Assembly (NCBI GenBank): GCA_964016885.1
Contig: OZ024743.1
Coordinates: 167,837,833 to 167,901,832, forward strand
From: Eledone cirrhosa
Lineage: Eukaryota; Mollusca; Cephalopoda; Octopoda; Eledonidae
Length of the DNA stretch: 64,000 nucleotides
Reading direction: 5' to 3'
In this document: positions 35,262 through 45,260 of the stretch, piece by piece
Layout of the letters: each line of letters starts with the position of its first letter
Position numbering within the stretch: the stretch's first letter is position 1
Program-made: the position numbers and the translations under genes
Notes under the pieces: model-generated
Seen by the model: the letters and a program-made list of their open reading frames with translations, nothing else
What the model was told of the DNA's origin: nothing
Database searches by the model: none

Positions 35262-38200
35262 ATGACCGTACTCAGAATAGGCAGCATAAATGCGCGTGGC
35301 CTGGGGAAGCATGGTCACCTGCTCAACGACCTCAGGACGATGAACATAGATGTGGTAGCCATCAGCGAGACCAGAATTTGCGAGGCTCATGCCTTCGCAC
35401 CCATATTTGGCGGTTACGATGTGTACGCATTCTCCAAGCCGGTCGGGATCGGAATGTGCAGTCGCTGTGTTGTTTCGGACAGACCTGGATCTCGTAATAC
35501 GGACCATCAGCCTGGACCCAGAAGGGAAGTCGGTGGTGCTGGACGTGACCAGCAGCGAAGGCTATGCTTTTAGGCTAGTGGCTGTATATGCCCCGACAGG
35601 GGTTGACGGCTTGTTTTCTTCAGGCGACTGGAGACCTTCCTAGGAACGCCCGGCTCTTTAATGTTAGTGGGCAATTGGAACGGAATCTTGGATGCACGGT
35701 GGGATTGTGTGGGATTAGCGGATAGGGAAGGAGGGTGTAAAAGCCTCGCAAACCTGCTCAGACATTTCCAACTGTCCAACTGGATTTCCCGAATGTGCCA
35801 ATGTGGACATGGACAAACCGCGAGTAATCAGATCGTATCTAGATAGAGTATTTTGTAAGGACATAGATAGTTCTAGCATAGGTTGTCCACAATTCAAAGT
35901 AGTCGACTATACAGACCACAAATTCGCGACCTGTGTGGTTGACTTAGATAAGCTTCATAGACAGGGACCCGGCTACTGGAAGGTAAACATGCTGTTGACA
36001 GTGCGCAAAGCCTACAGAGTCTGGATTAGCGAACTAGTTAAGCGGGCGTTGACGGGGGCAATCGTCAACGACAAATGATGGTTTGCCCTCAAAAGTGCGA
36101 TTAGAATGGAGTCCATTGGGTTTTAAGGTTTATTTAACAATAGAGAAAAATAGAGCAGAGAGAGAACTAGTTAAAAATTTGACGAGGCGCTTAGTAAAGG
36201 CATCGCGACTGAAGTGCTTACGGCGAAATTGGACCTCGACAAATTCTTCAGTGCAAAGCACGAAGGCTGCCTTGACAGAGCTAGGGCGCTTCACTCAGCT
36301 GTTCGGGGCAGTGGTAGTTCGGATCGCAGGATAGTCTTTAGCGTCTACCTCGATGGACTGCCGCGGCTCTCGGCTAATGAGGCGGAGCGGCGCGAAAATC
36401 CGATAACACCCGCTGAAGTACGGGTAGCAATGACTGACTGCACGATGGTTAAATCACCTAGTTTGGATGGTCTTCCCCACGAGCTTTACGTACACATGCC
36501 AGACTTGTTCAGTGACCTCATGGCGGACGTCTACTGCAACTGGCAGCAAAACGGGAGAATTCCCAGCTTTGTAAGCCGAGGAACAGTAGCACTGCTGAGA
36601 AAGGACCCGAATAAAGGGGACAACAGATAATTTCAGGCCTATAACACAGTTAAACGCAGAGTTGAAGATTTTGGCCAAGGTGCTCGCAAAGAGGTTGGCG
36701 CTTGTCGTCGGTCGCCATTCCAGACAGATACATCCATGACAACCTCTACCTCATGCGATACATCGGGGAGAGGGTAGCTTACGAACCTGACACGGGAGGG
36801 GCCTTGATCAATTTAGATCAGTCGAGAGCTTTCGATAGTGTCGACCATCGTTATGATGCGGTGGTCCTAAGGGCGGCCGGCTTTGGGCCAGTCTTCAGAG
36901 GCTGGATTGCTGCCATGCACAGTGTCATCGGCTCGATCCGGCAAGGATGACACCTCTCGTGCCTGTTGTAAGTATTGACTCTCGAGCCATTACTGTACAA
37001 ACTGGAGAAGTTGAGGGGGGTCCCGCGCGAACTGGGTGGCGGGAGAATCGTGCCAGCATATGCCGACGACGTCACCGTAGTGGTGTTGAGAGCCAAACAC
37101 ATCGAGGCGATAGGCACTGCACTAAGAGAATGCGAGGCGGTGACAGGAGCAATGATCAACCAGGAAAAGTCGGTGGGCCTGCAGCTCGGCATCTGGAGAG
37201 GCAGGTCCATGCAGTCCCACAGCATCGTTGGGCGCTGGACGGACGGACCGGTTAAATTGCTAGGGTCTGGTTCGGTCCGGACCTCCAGACGGACAAAAAC
37301 TGGGACGAGGTGACGAGCAGGGTGGCCTCTCTCATCCAGAAATGGGCCGAAAGGAAGCTCTCCCTGAAAGGTCGAGTGGAGGTGGCGAACGCGTACATCG
37401 CATCCCTCATCTACTACCGCCTGACCGTCGTGCCTTGTCCTAATCCTCGCCTGACTGCGTTGGGCGTTTGCTCTTTCGCTTTTCGTGGAAGGGACGTGAT
37501 CCGATGGTCAGGCGGTCCATCTGCTGTCAACACCCGCTACGTGGAGGGCTGAGCATGCCGTGGCTGATGATGCCCAGACACGCGCTCAGGCTACGACATA
37601 TCCACCTCTTCCTCGACGGTGATCAGGTGATGTTGCCGTTTGCTAGACGCGTGTTTCCCAGCTTGTCTCCTTGACGGAGCTGCAGTCCTGTGTCAAGCGA
37701 AGACCGAAAGGGAACGCTTGGAGACTGGAATGTCTTCAGGCGCTCACAGCCCTCGACCAGTCGGGAAATATCATCGGTGGAAACTCCACCTTGGCGTTCT
37801 ATAGAGGATTAGTGGAGGGGAAGAGCGGCGACGTACTTTGGGAAACTCTAGGCGTCGACGAAAATCAACTAATCAATCTCTTCGGAAGAACTTTCAGGCC
37901 GGGGCCTATGGACAACTTCCAGAAATCCCTGGCCTGGCAGTGCTACCGAGGAGCTTTGCCAGTTCGGGATAAACTCTACAGGCATGGAGGTGCCGTCAGC
38001 CGGGCATGTCCGAGATGTGCGCAGGGCGACAAAACCGTCCTGCACGCACTCGTCCAGTGTCCTAGCATTGCTGACTTTTGGATTTATGTCGAACACCTGC
38101 TGTCGCGTGTAGGACGGATCCGGCTATCAGCTGAGTCCATCGTGAGGATTTCCCGACCCTCTTCCTTTAGTCGAGAAGGTCAGGCAATTTTTATCTGTCT

Positions 38201-38419
38201 GGTGGCCATGGCGAAAGAGATAGTATGGTGGACGAAGTATGGCTGAAGACGAGCACTTACCTCTTCGGTGATGCCCTGATTAACTTTTTCAAATTTCATT
38301 TGAAAAGGAAAATCAGGGTAGAGAGGGAAGTGCTCTCTTCCCAGCATTTTGTTGAAAGATGGGTGAGAGAGGCAAGTATGAGTCGTGTGAATGGGCCTAC
38401 TCTGTGTATGTGCCTGTAA
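35262..38419 (+). pseudogene. LINE beta ORF2: APE, reverse transcriptase, CCHC
   Basis: The N-terminus LRIGSINARGLG lacks two residues before KHGHLLNDL. Frames then shift repeatedly. Visible are VVAISETRI, LVAVYAPTG, NGILDARWD, YTDHKFATCVVD, KSPSLDGLPHELYV, LINLDQSRAFDSVDHRY, AYADDVTVVV (about 37057-37085), INQEKSVGLQLG, LSLKGRVEVANAYIAS and the knuckle CPRCAQGDKTVLHALVQC (about 38008-38060). Clearly dead but complete in length. Confidence 0.8.
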
Positions 38420-38672
38420 ATTGAAGGTGGAAAACTGGGAGAGGGCACTTGCCCTGGTTGTCAGGGTCACTGTGGATTTTTTAATGGACTTTCTCACGAT
38501 GGTCCCTCGGAAGTCTCCCTCCTATTGGGGAATTTTTCATTGTTTCTTTTTTGTTATATCCTCTGTTTTTGTTTTTTTACACGCAGAAATGCCCATTTGT
38601 ACCTTCCTGTATCGTCCTGTATTGTCCTTAATGTCTTACTTTGTATAAACCCTTGTGGTTAATAAAGAAATC

Positions 38673-38696
38673 ATTATTATTATTATTACTATTATT
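38673..38696 (+). repeat. (ATT)8 junction tract, beta to gamma
   Basis: ATTATTATTATTATT with one ACT variant. It follows AATAAAGAAATC of beta, and gamma begins at 38697 with GAACGCCATGG. Confidence 0.95.
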
Positions 38697-38889
38697 GAAC
38701 GCCATGGTTGACGGTGGCTCGGCTCTGTAAGGTATTGTAATTGTTAACCGTTATAACAATTGTAAATTAGATAAAGACACCTTCCCCCTCGTGAGCGGAG
38801 TCTTTCTGCCTGTCATTTGGCCCTTCGTGGTTAAATAACTAGTTATTGAGGATTTGTGCCCAATATTCATTTTTAAACCGTAAAAAAAC

Positions 38890-39265
38890 ATGGTTACAAA
38901 AAAGAATTTTCACAAGTCACTCCCACTCCTTCCGTCTTCCTCCTCCCCAATCGTCATTACGTCAGAGAAAAGATTGGCTCTCTCCCTCCCTTCTCTAAAT
39001 GTGGTGCCGCCACTGTCGCCCCTTTCGCAAGCGACGCCATTAAAGTAAAAGGAAAATGTAGTTTCTCGTAGCGTTCTTCATCAAGAGAACGCGCGTACCG
39101 TGGAACATTTCTCCACGACGACGACGACAACAACGAAAGATGTGTGCGGTAAATACGGAAAGCCATTTCATTCGTCTGACGTCATGAAGAATAGCAGCAG
39201 CAGCAACAGTGGCGAGGAAAATACTCGTAGCAGCCACAACAACATCAGAGCAGCATAAACAACAA

Positions 39266-39313
<48 letters not shown>

Positions 39314-40950
39314 AAACAACAACAACAGCTGCAGCAACAGCAACAACAACAACAACAGCGGCGGCGATCGTAGTACCAGCAGCAACAACAAAAGTAATAG
39401 CAGCTCTGACGACAACAACAACAATAAAGAAAAACCAATCTCGTTTCCAAGTATCGCAAAGAACCTGGAAACCATCTTTATAACAAATGAGGAATTACAG
39501 GAAGCATGGAAGATGGTGACGAAAACCGGACACCGAGCAATCTGCAAAGCAGCCGAATAATTTTTCGAAACCCAACAGCACTGTACGGTCACGTACCGTA
39601 CAGTAAGCACAAAATCACGTTGGGTTGAAAGAGCCACAGAGGCTCAAATACAAAAAAAGCCTTAGGGTCAGTGTGGCAGCGGAAAACGCATATCACCGGA
39701 GGGAAGAAATATGCCAACGTATGCAAGGTCTCAATCCTTAGTAACCCTAAGGAGCGAGGAAATGGTGTTGGTTCCCTCCTACTGCGGGCAAAAAATTGTG
39801 AGGGTCAAACCGACCCAAGTCCCCCCCGGGATGGCCCTTCTTGGCTGGCCGCGTCTGTTCTCGTCGGAATCGAGGACAAAACAACCGTACTGCAAGTACA
39901 GAAAAAGTACGAGAAGATTGGGTCGGCGCCTCCATTGACATGTTAATTCAAACCAACCAGGAGTGCATCGAAGCTATCCCGGATGTGATAGACTTCGATA
40001 ACGGCACTCAACTTCCCAGAAGCGTTGAGGGCAAACGCCCGAAATTCTTTCGCTGTGGGTCGAAGACTCACCTAAGAGCCTTCTGCAATGAGAAGACCCT
40101 GAGAAAGGAGAAAACACCCCTCCTACCGAAACCGGTTCCACTGCTACCAGCAACAGGACAGGCGGCAAGCAGGAAAGATAGGTCCGTGGCACCCATACCC
40201 ACGCCACGGAAATCAAGAACAGCAGCAGCAGTGGAAGTATTAACAACAACAACAGTAATACCAACTGCAGCTGCAACAAAGACTTCACTGCAACCATCAC
40301 CAACAACAACAAGTGAAACAGTGGAGCTGGTACCCCTCCACGACTTCACAGAATCGGACATGGAGTATGAGGTGGGAGAGGGATGGCAAAAGGACGCACG
40401 AAGGCATAAACGCAGAAGCAGCGCATCGTCGCCTTCGAAAAGGGAGGGAAGAAATGAAAAAAGGGTGAAGGCTACTGTAAAGAGACTTACAGCAGCAACA
40501 ACTGCAACACCATCACCACCCGCACCAGCACTATCATCACCACCGGTGGCAAGTCGAACCACCAACAACAACAACACCTTCAACAACACCCCCACAAGCA
40601 CCAACATCGCAAACACAACAAAACACACACACCCAGCAACAACGACAAGAAAATAGCAGAACCACACCCCACCCCCAGAAACAGAAATGCAATTACTGCA
40701 ATAAATACACACAATAAATACACACAAGAAACTAATGACTTACATAATTGAACACACAGACATTTCACAGCACGATTACATAATACCAGCACCAATGAAA
40801 ACACCAACGAACATAAGACTGGTAAGAATATCACAGAAACAATACACAAACATTAAATGAAATTCCCCAACGCAGTTGGTGATTTCAGAGACCTAGGAGG
40901 GACACTCAACCGGAGAGTATACTCGGATATACTCACAGAAGAACCGACGA
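38890..40950 (+). pseudogene. LINE gamma ORF1 (gag-like), broken
   Basis: ATG 38890. It is close to delta ORF1 but interrupted. A CAG/CAA tract (about 39252-39390) encodes Gln/Ser runs in the low-complexity N-terminus. The knuckle reads FFRCGSKTHLRAFC, so its first Cys is Phe. The C-terminal part 39841-40656 is in one frame (SESDMEYEVGEGWQKD region, Thr/Pro-rich tail). Confidence 0.75.
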
Positions 40951-40957
40951 CCAGCCG

Positions 40958-41002
40958 AAGGGACGATTCAACGGTCCCTTCATCAGACGATCAAGGTAAG
41001 TG
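40958..41002 (+). promoter_or_regulatory. Intercistronic hairpin and GGTAAGTG (gamma)
   Basis: AAGGGAC 40958-40964 pairs with GTCCCTT 40974-40980. GGTAAGTG is at 40995-41002, 33 nt before the ORF2 ATG (41036). Confidence 0.6.
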
Positions 41003-41035
41003 ATCCTTTCTCACTTGTCCCGTTCCTCACCCAGC

Positions 41036-42240
41036 ATGGCCGTATTCAGGATCGGACGTGTAAACGTGCGTGGCTTGAGCACGGTTTGGAAGCAGGGTCA
41101 CTTGCTTAACGACCTCAGGTCACTAATTATAGATCTGGTGGCCATCAGCGAGACGAGACTCTCCGAAACGCAAGCTTTCGCACCGATCTTCGGCGGTTAC
41201 GAGGTGTACGCATCTCCGAGCCGTCCGGGAGAGGGGGGCGGAGTGGCTGTGTTGTTTCGGAAAGGCTTGGTTCTCGCCATACGGACCATCTTCCTGGACC
41301 CAGTAGGTATGTCGGTGGTGCTCGCACTGAAGGCAACGCTTTCAGGCTAGTAGCCGTCTATGCCCCGACAGGGACAGGACGGCCAGATTTCTTCAGACGT
41401 CTAGAGACCTTTCTTGGAACGTCTCGCTCTTTAGTGTTAGTGGGTGACTGGAACGGTATCTTGGATGCACGCTGGGATTGTGTGGTGCTAGTGAATAGGG
41501 GAGGAGGGTGCAAGAGCCTCACCAACCTGATCAGACGTTTTAAACTGTCTGACAGCTATCGACTGGATCACCCGAATGCTCCAATGTGGACATGGACAAA
41601 ACGCATCGGGTCATACAGATCGTATCTCGATAGGGTATTCTGCAGAGAACTAGATAAGGCTAGTATAAGTTGTCCACAATTTAAAATAGTCGACTACACA
41701 GACCACAAATTTGTGATCTGTGAGATCGACATAGACAGACTTCATAGACAAAGACCCGGTTACTGGAAGCTGAACGCGTCTTTCCCGGCGCGCAAAGCCT
41801 ACAGAAACCGGATTAGCGTATCAGTCAAGCGGGCGTTGACGGGAGCGGACGTCAACAATAGGTGGTGGTTCGCCTGAAAAGGGCTATTAAAGTAGAGTCG
41901 ATTAGGTTTAGCAAAGGACTAGTGATAGAGGAAAATAGAGTAGAGGGTGAGCTAGTCAGAAAGCTAGAAGAGGCGTTTATGACAGGCATCGCAACCGAGG
42001 TGCTTGCGGCGAGAATGGCACTTGACCAATTCTACAACGCAAAACATGAAGGCTGCGTTGTAAGAGCTAGAGCTCGTGCTCTGAAACACGAGGGGAAAAA
42101 GACGTCCAATGGGCCCGGGTGACAGAGGAGCGACGTGGCAACAAAGCCACAATTCGGTCTTTATCTGACCAAAACGGGCGCGTGTTGCTCGAAGCCGAGC
42201 AGATGTGTGAAGCTTTTCAGCAGCACTTTGCTGAACTGTT
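41036..42240 (+). pseudogene. LINE gamma ORF2, endonuclease part only
   Basis: MAVFRIGRVNVRGLST, LVAISETRLSETQAFAP, GGGVAVLFRKGL, then after a frameshift near 41330 LVGDWNGILDARWD and YTDHKFVICEID (about 41695-41730). It ends before the reverse transcriptase catalytic core. Confidence 0.8.
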
Positions 42241-42352
42241 CGGGAGCTCCGTCTTCCGCCTCCGATGCGTGTTCCGCCGTTAAGGCGTGCCCAGTTGGCC
42301 GCCTCCGACCCGTGTGGCTGCAGTGGAATCCAGCCGATGTCGACGCCCGGAT

Positions 42353-42926
42353 ATTAGCATTCTTTCTGTAGCCTTTTTAAGGTCTCCTCTTTTCAACCAG
42401 TTCCATGTCTGTGGATCTCTGAATTCAGTTTTCTCAAAGAAGGTACTATGAAGGGATTTTTCCTGAAGGCTGCTCTTTCTCCTTGTTGTTATTTCCTCCT
42501 TGGACATCCCCTGGTCTATTGTCCTCTCCTTCAGTACAATTCTGAGCATTGGCTCCTTACTATTAGTCACGTATTTGTGTAGGTTGTTTTTCCCATCTGA
42601 ACACAGTCCTCTATGCTGATAAGACCTCTTCCACCTTCAGATCTCTTTAAGTAGAGTCTATCGACATCACTCCTCTTGTGGAACATGTTGTAGATAGTCA
42701 ATAGCTTCCTAGTCTTCCTATCCATTTCTTTTTGTTCAGCAACATTCCATTTCAGAATTCCCGCACTGTACCTAATAATAAACACAGCTCGGGAATTCAC
42801 TGCACTTATGACATTCCTACTATTTAGAAGTGATTTTAATACGCTCCTAACTCTCCTAATGTACTCAGATCTTATCAACTCCTTCATTTTTTTGTTCTTG
42901 ATGTCATCAGCCTTCAGAACACCCAA
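42353..42926 (-). pseudogene. R4/Dong-like LINE fragment
   Basis: On the minus strand LGVLKADDIKNKKMKELIR (42926 downwards) to LKKATERML (about 42355) matches an internal part of the 1130-aa protein at 49047-52439. It includes SIIRYSAGILKWN-type and RSEGGRGLISIEDCVQM segments. A one-base frameshift lies near 42585. Its upstream end abuts (ATT)9 and its downstream end abuts gamma. Confidence 0.85.
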
Positions 42927-42953
42927 ATTATTATTATTATTATTATTATTATT
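42927..42953 (+). repeat. (ATT)9 junction tract, Dong fragment to delta
   Basis: Perfect ATT units. Delta begins at 42954 with GAATGCCATGG. Confidence 0.95.
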
Positions 42954-43168
42954 GAATGCCATGGTTGACGGAGGCTCGGCTCTGTAAGGTATAGTAATTT
43001 TTAACCGTTAAAACAATTGTAAATTGTTTAAAACTTGAACCAAATTGTTGATAAAGACACCCTCCTCCTCGTGAGAGGGGTCTTTCTGTCCGTTATTTGG
43101 CCCTTCGGGGTTAAATAACCAGTTATTGGGGTTTTGTACCCAATATTCATTTTAAACAAAAAAACAAC

Positions 43169-45181
43169 ATGGCTACGAAAAAAAAATGTCATACGTCACT
43201 CCCACTCATTCCGTCTTCTTCTTCCTCAATCATCACCACAGCAGAGAGAAGATTGTCTCTCTCCCTCCCTTCTTTAAATGTGTCTCTCTCCCTCCCTTCT
43301 CTTTCGCAAGTGACGAAAGAAAAGAAAAGTCTCGTGCAAAGCGTGCAAGGTTTCTCCACGACGACGACGACAGCGACGAAACAGGTGTGCGGGAAATACG
43401 AAAACCCAGTTCATTCGTCTGACGTCAGGAATAATAGCAGTAGCAGCCGTAATAACAACAGCAACAGTGACAATGAAAACAACAGTAGCAGCCGCAACAG
43501 CATCACCAGCAGCATAAACAACAACAGCATTAGCAGCAGCAACACCAACAACAACCACAGCAACAGCGGCGGAGGCAGTAGTCGTAGTACTTGCAGCAAC
43601 AACAAAAGTACCAGCAGCTCTGACGACAACAACAACAGCAGAGAAAAACCAATCTCATTTGCAGGTATTGCGAAAAACTTGGAAACAATCCTCATAACAA
43701 ATGAGGAATTAGAGGAAGCGAAAAAGATGGTGACAAAGAACGGACACCGAGCAATCTGCAAGGCAGCGGAAAAATTTTTCGAAACCCAAGAGCACTGTAC
43801 GGTCACGTACCGTACAGTAAGTACAAAATCCCGTAGGGTGGAAAGAGCAACAGAGGCCCAAATACAAAAAGCCTTGGGGTCTGTGTGGCAGCGGAAAACG
43901 CACATCACCCGAGGCAAAAAATATGCCACCGTAGACGTACTTTTTGCCACACCCCAGGAGGCAAAGGCCCAATCAGTAGTGACCCTAAGGAGCGAGGAAA
44001 TGGTGTTGGTGCCCTCCTACTGCGGGCAAAAAATTGTGAGGGTCAAACTGACCCACGTCCCCCCCGGAATGACCCCTTCTTGGCTGGCCGCGTCTGTCCT
44101 CGTCGGAATCGAGGACAAAACAACTGTACTGCAAGTACAGAAAAAAGTAAGAGAAGATTGGGTCGGCTCCTCCATTGAGATGCTAATCCAAACCAACCAG
44201 GAGTGCATCGAAGCTATCCCGGATGTGATAGACTTCGATAACGGCACTCAACTGCCCATAAGTGTTGAGGGCAAACGCCCGAAATGCTTTCGCTGTGGAT
44301 CGAAGATTCACTTCAGGGCCTTCTGCAACGAGAAGACCCTGAGAAAGGAGAAAACCCCCCTCCTTCCGAATCCGGCTCCACGGCTACCAGCAACAGGACA
44401 AGCGGCAACCAGGAACGATAGGCCCGTGGCACCCATACCCACTCCACGGAAATCAAAAACAGCAGCAGCAGTGGAAATATTAACAACAACAACAGCAATA
44501 CCAAATGCAGCTGCAACAGAGACTCCAGTGCAAACATCACCAACAACAACAAGTGAAAGAGTGGAGCTGGTACCCCTCCCCGACCTCACAGAATCAGACA
44601 TGGAGTGTGAGGTGGGAGAGGGATGGCAAAAGGTCGTAAGAAGGCACAAACGCAGAAGCAGCGCATCGTCGCCTTTGAAAAGGGAGGAAAGAAATGAGAA
44701 AAGGGTAAAGTCTACTGCAAAGAGACCCACAGCAGCAACAACACCAACACCATCACCACCCACACTAGCACCACCATCACCACCGGCGACAACCCCACCG
44801 CCAACAACACCTTCAACACCACCACCACAAGCACCAACATCGCAAACACAACAACAAAACACACACACCCAGCAACAACGACAAGAAAATAGCAGAACCA
44901 CACCTCAACCCCAGAAAAACAAATGCACGGCAATAAATACACACAACAAGAAACTAATGACTTACATAATTGAACACACAGACATTTCACAACAGGACTA
45001 CATAATACCAGCACCAATCAAAACGCCAACTAACATAAGACTGCTAAAAATAGCACAGAAACAATACACAAACATTAAAACGAAATTCCCCAACGCAGTT
45101 GGTGATTTCAGGGACCTAGGAGGAACCATCAATCGAAGAGTATATTCAGACATTCTCTTAGAAGAGCCGACGATCAAGTGA
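43169..45181 (+). CDS. LINE delta ORF1, gag-like RNA-binding protein
   Basis: Intact 670-residue frame from ATG 43169 to TGA 45179-45181. Residues 1-160 are Ser/Asn-rich low complexity (SSSSSIITTAERR, NNN and SSS runs). About 160-360 is a folded-looking region (ISFAGIAKNLETILI, QEHCTVTYRTVSTKSRRVER, EEMVLVPSYCGQKIVRVK). A zinc knuckle CFRCGSKIHFRAFC is near 372. About 400-620 is Thr/Pro/Gln-rich (CAA/CCA repeats). The last 50 residues (IKTKFPNAVGDFRDLGGTIN) recur in gamma and epsilon. It likely packages element RNA into ribonucleoprotein. The start is chosen from the conserved MATKK, since gamma has MVTKK at the same point. Confidence 0.8.
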   Translation: MATKKKCHTSLPLIPSSSSSIITTAERRLSLSLPSLNVSLSLPSLSQVTKEKKSLVQSVQGFSTTTTTATKQVCGKYENPVHSSDVRNNSSSSRNNNSNSDNENNSSSRNSITSSINNNSISSSNTNNNHSNSGGGSSRSTCSNNKSTSSSDDNNNSREKPISFAGIAKNLETILITNEELEEAKKMVTKNGHRAICKAAEKFFETQEHCTVTYRTVSTKSRRVERATEAQIQKALGSVWQRKTHITRGKKYATVDVLFATPQEAKAQSVVTLRSEEMVLVPSYCGQKIVRVKLTHVPPGMTPSWLAASVLVGIEDKTTVLQVQKKVREDWVGSSIEMLIQTNQECIEAIPDVIDFDNGTQLPISVEGKRPKCFRCGSKIHFRAFCNEKTLRKEKTPLLPNPAPRLPATGQAATRNDRPVAPIPTPRKSKTAAAVEILTTTTAIPNAAATETPVQTSPTTTSERVELVPLPDLTESDMECEVGEGWQKVVRRHKRRSSASSPLKREERNEKRVKSTAKRPTAATTPTPSPPTLAPPSPPATTPPPTTPSTPPPQAPTSQTQQQNTHTQQQRQENSRTTPQPQKNKCTAINTHNKKLMTYIIEHTDISQQDYIIPAPIKTPTNIRLLKIAQKQYTNIKTKFPNAVGDFRDLGGTINRRVYSDILLEEPTIK

Positions 45182-45184
45182 AAA

Positions 45185-45228
45185 GGGATGTAAAAACCAT
45201 CCCTCCTCTACCAAAAGTACGGTAAGTG
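45185..45228 (+). promoter_or_regulatory. Intercistronic hairpin and GGTAAGTG (delta)
   Basis: GGGATG 45185-45190 pairs with CATCCC 45198-45203, starting 4 nt after the ORF1 stop. GGTAAGTG is at 45221-45228, 32 nt before the ORF2 ATG (45261). The stem sequence differs from gamma and epsilon while pairing is kept. It may guide reinitiation on ORF2 or an RNA-processing step; this is inference. Confidence 0.65.
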
Positions 45229-45260
45229 GTCTTTCCCATCTTTTCCACTCTATTTTAAAC

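Larger units (their letters stand above)
33195..38672 (+). mobile_element. Tx1/L1-like LINE copy beta
   Basis: Starts GGGCGATTTACG immediately after the SINE (ATT)4 tail and ends TTGTGGTTAATAAAGAAATC before (ATT)n at 38673. It has ORF1, an intercistronic hairpin with GGTAAGTG, then ORF2, all with frameshifts. Its 5' end is unlike that of gamma and delta. Confidence 0.8.
38697..42352 (+). mobile_element. Tx1/L1-like LINE copy gamma, 3' half missing
   Basis: The 5' end GAACGCCATGGTTGACGG is the same as in delta (42954). The 5' UTR has an AAAGAC/GTCTTT hairpin (38773-38805). The element is lost within ORF2 near 42240. About 110 bp of unassigned sequence then leads to the R4/Dong-like fragment. 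Confidence 0.8.

Noticed and set aside
33412..40656. Host genes with Ser/Asn/Gln-rich domains (transcription-factor-like)
   Set aside because: The low-complexity frames are N-termini of LINE ORF1 copies, shown by the following CCHC knuckle and ORF2.
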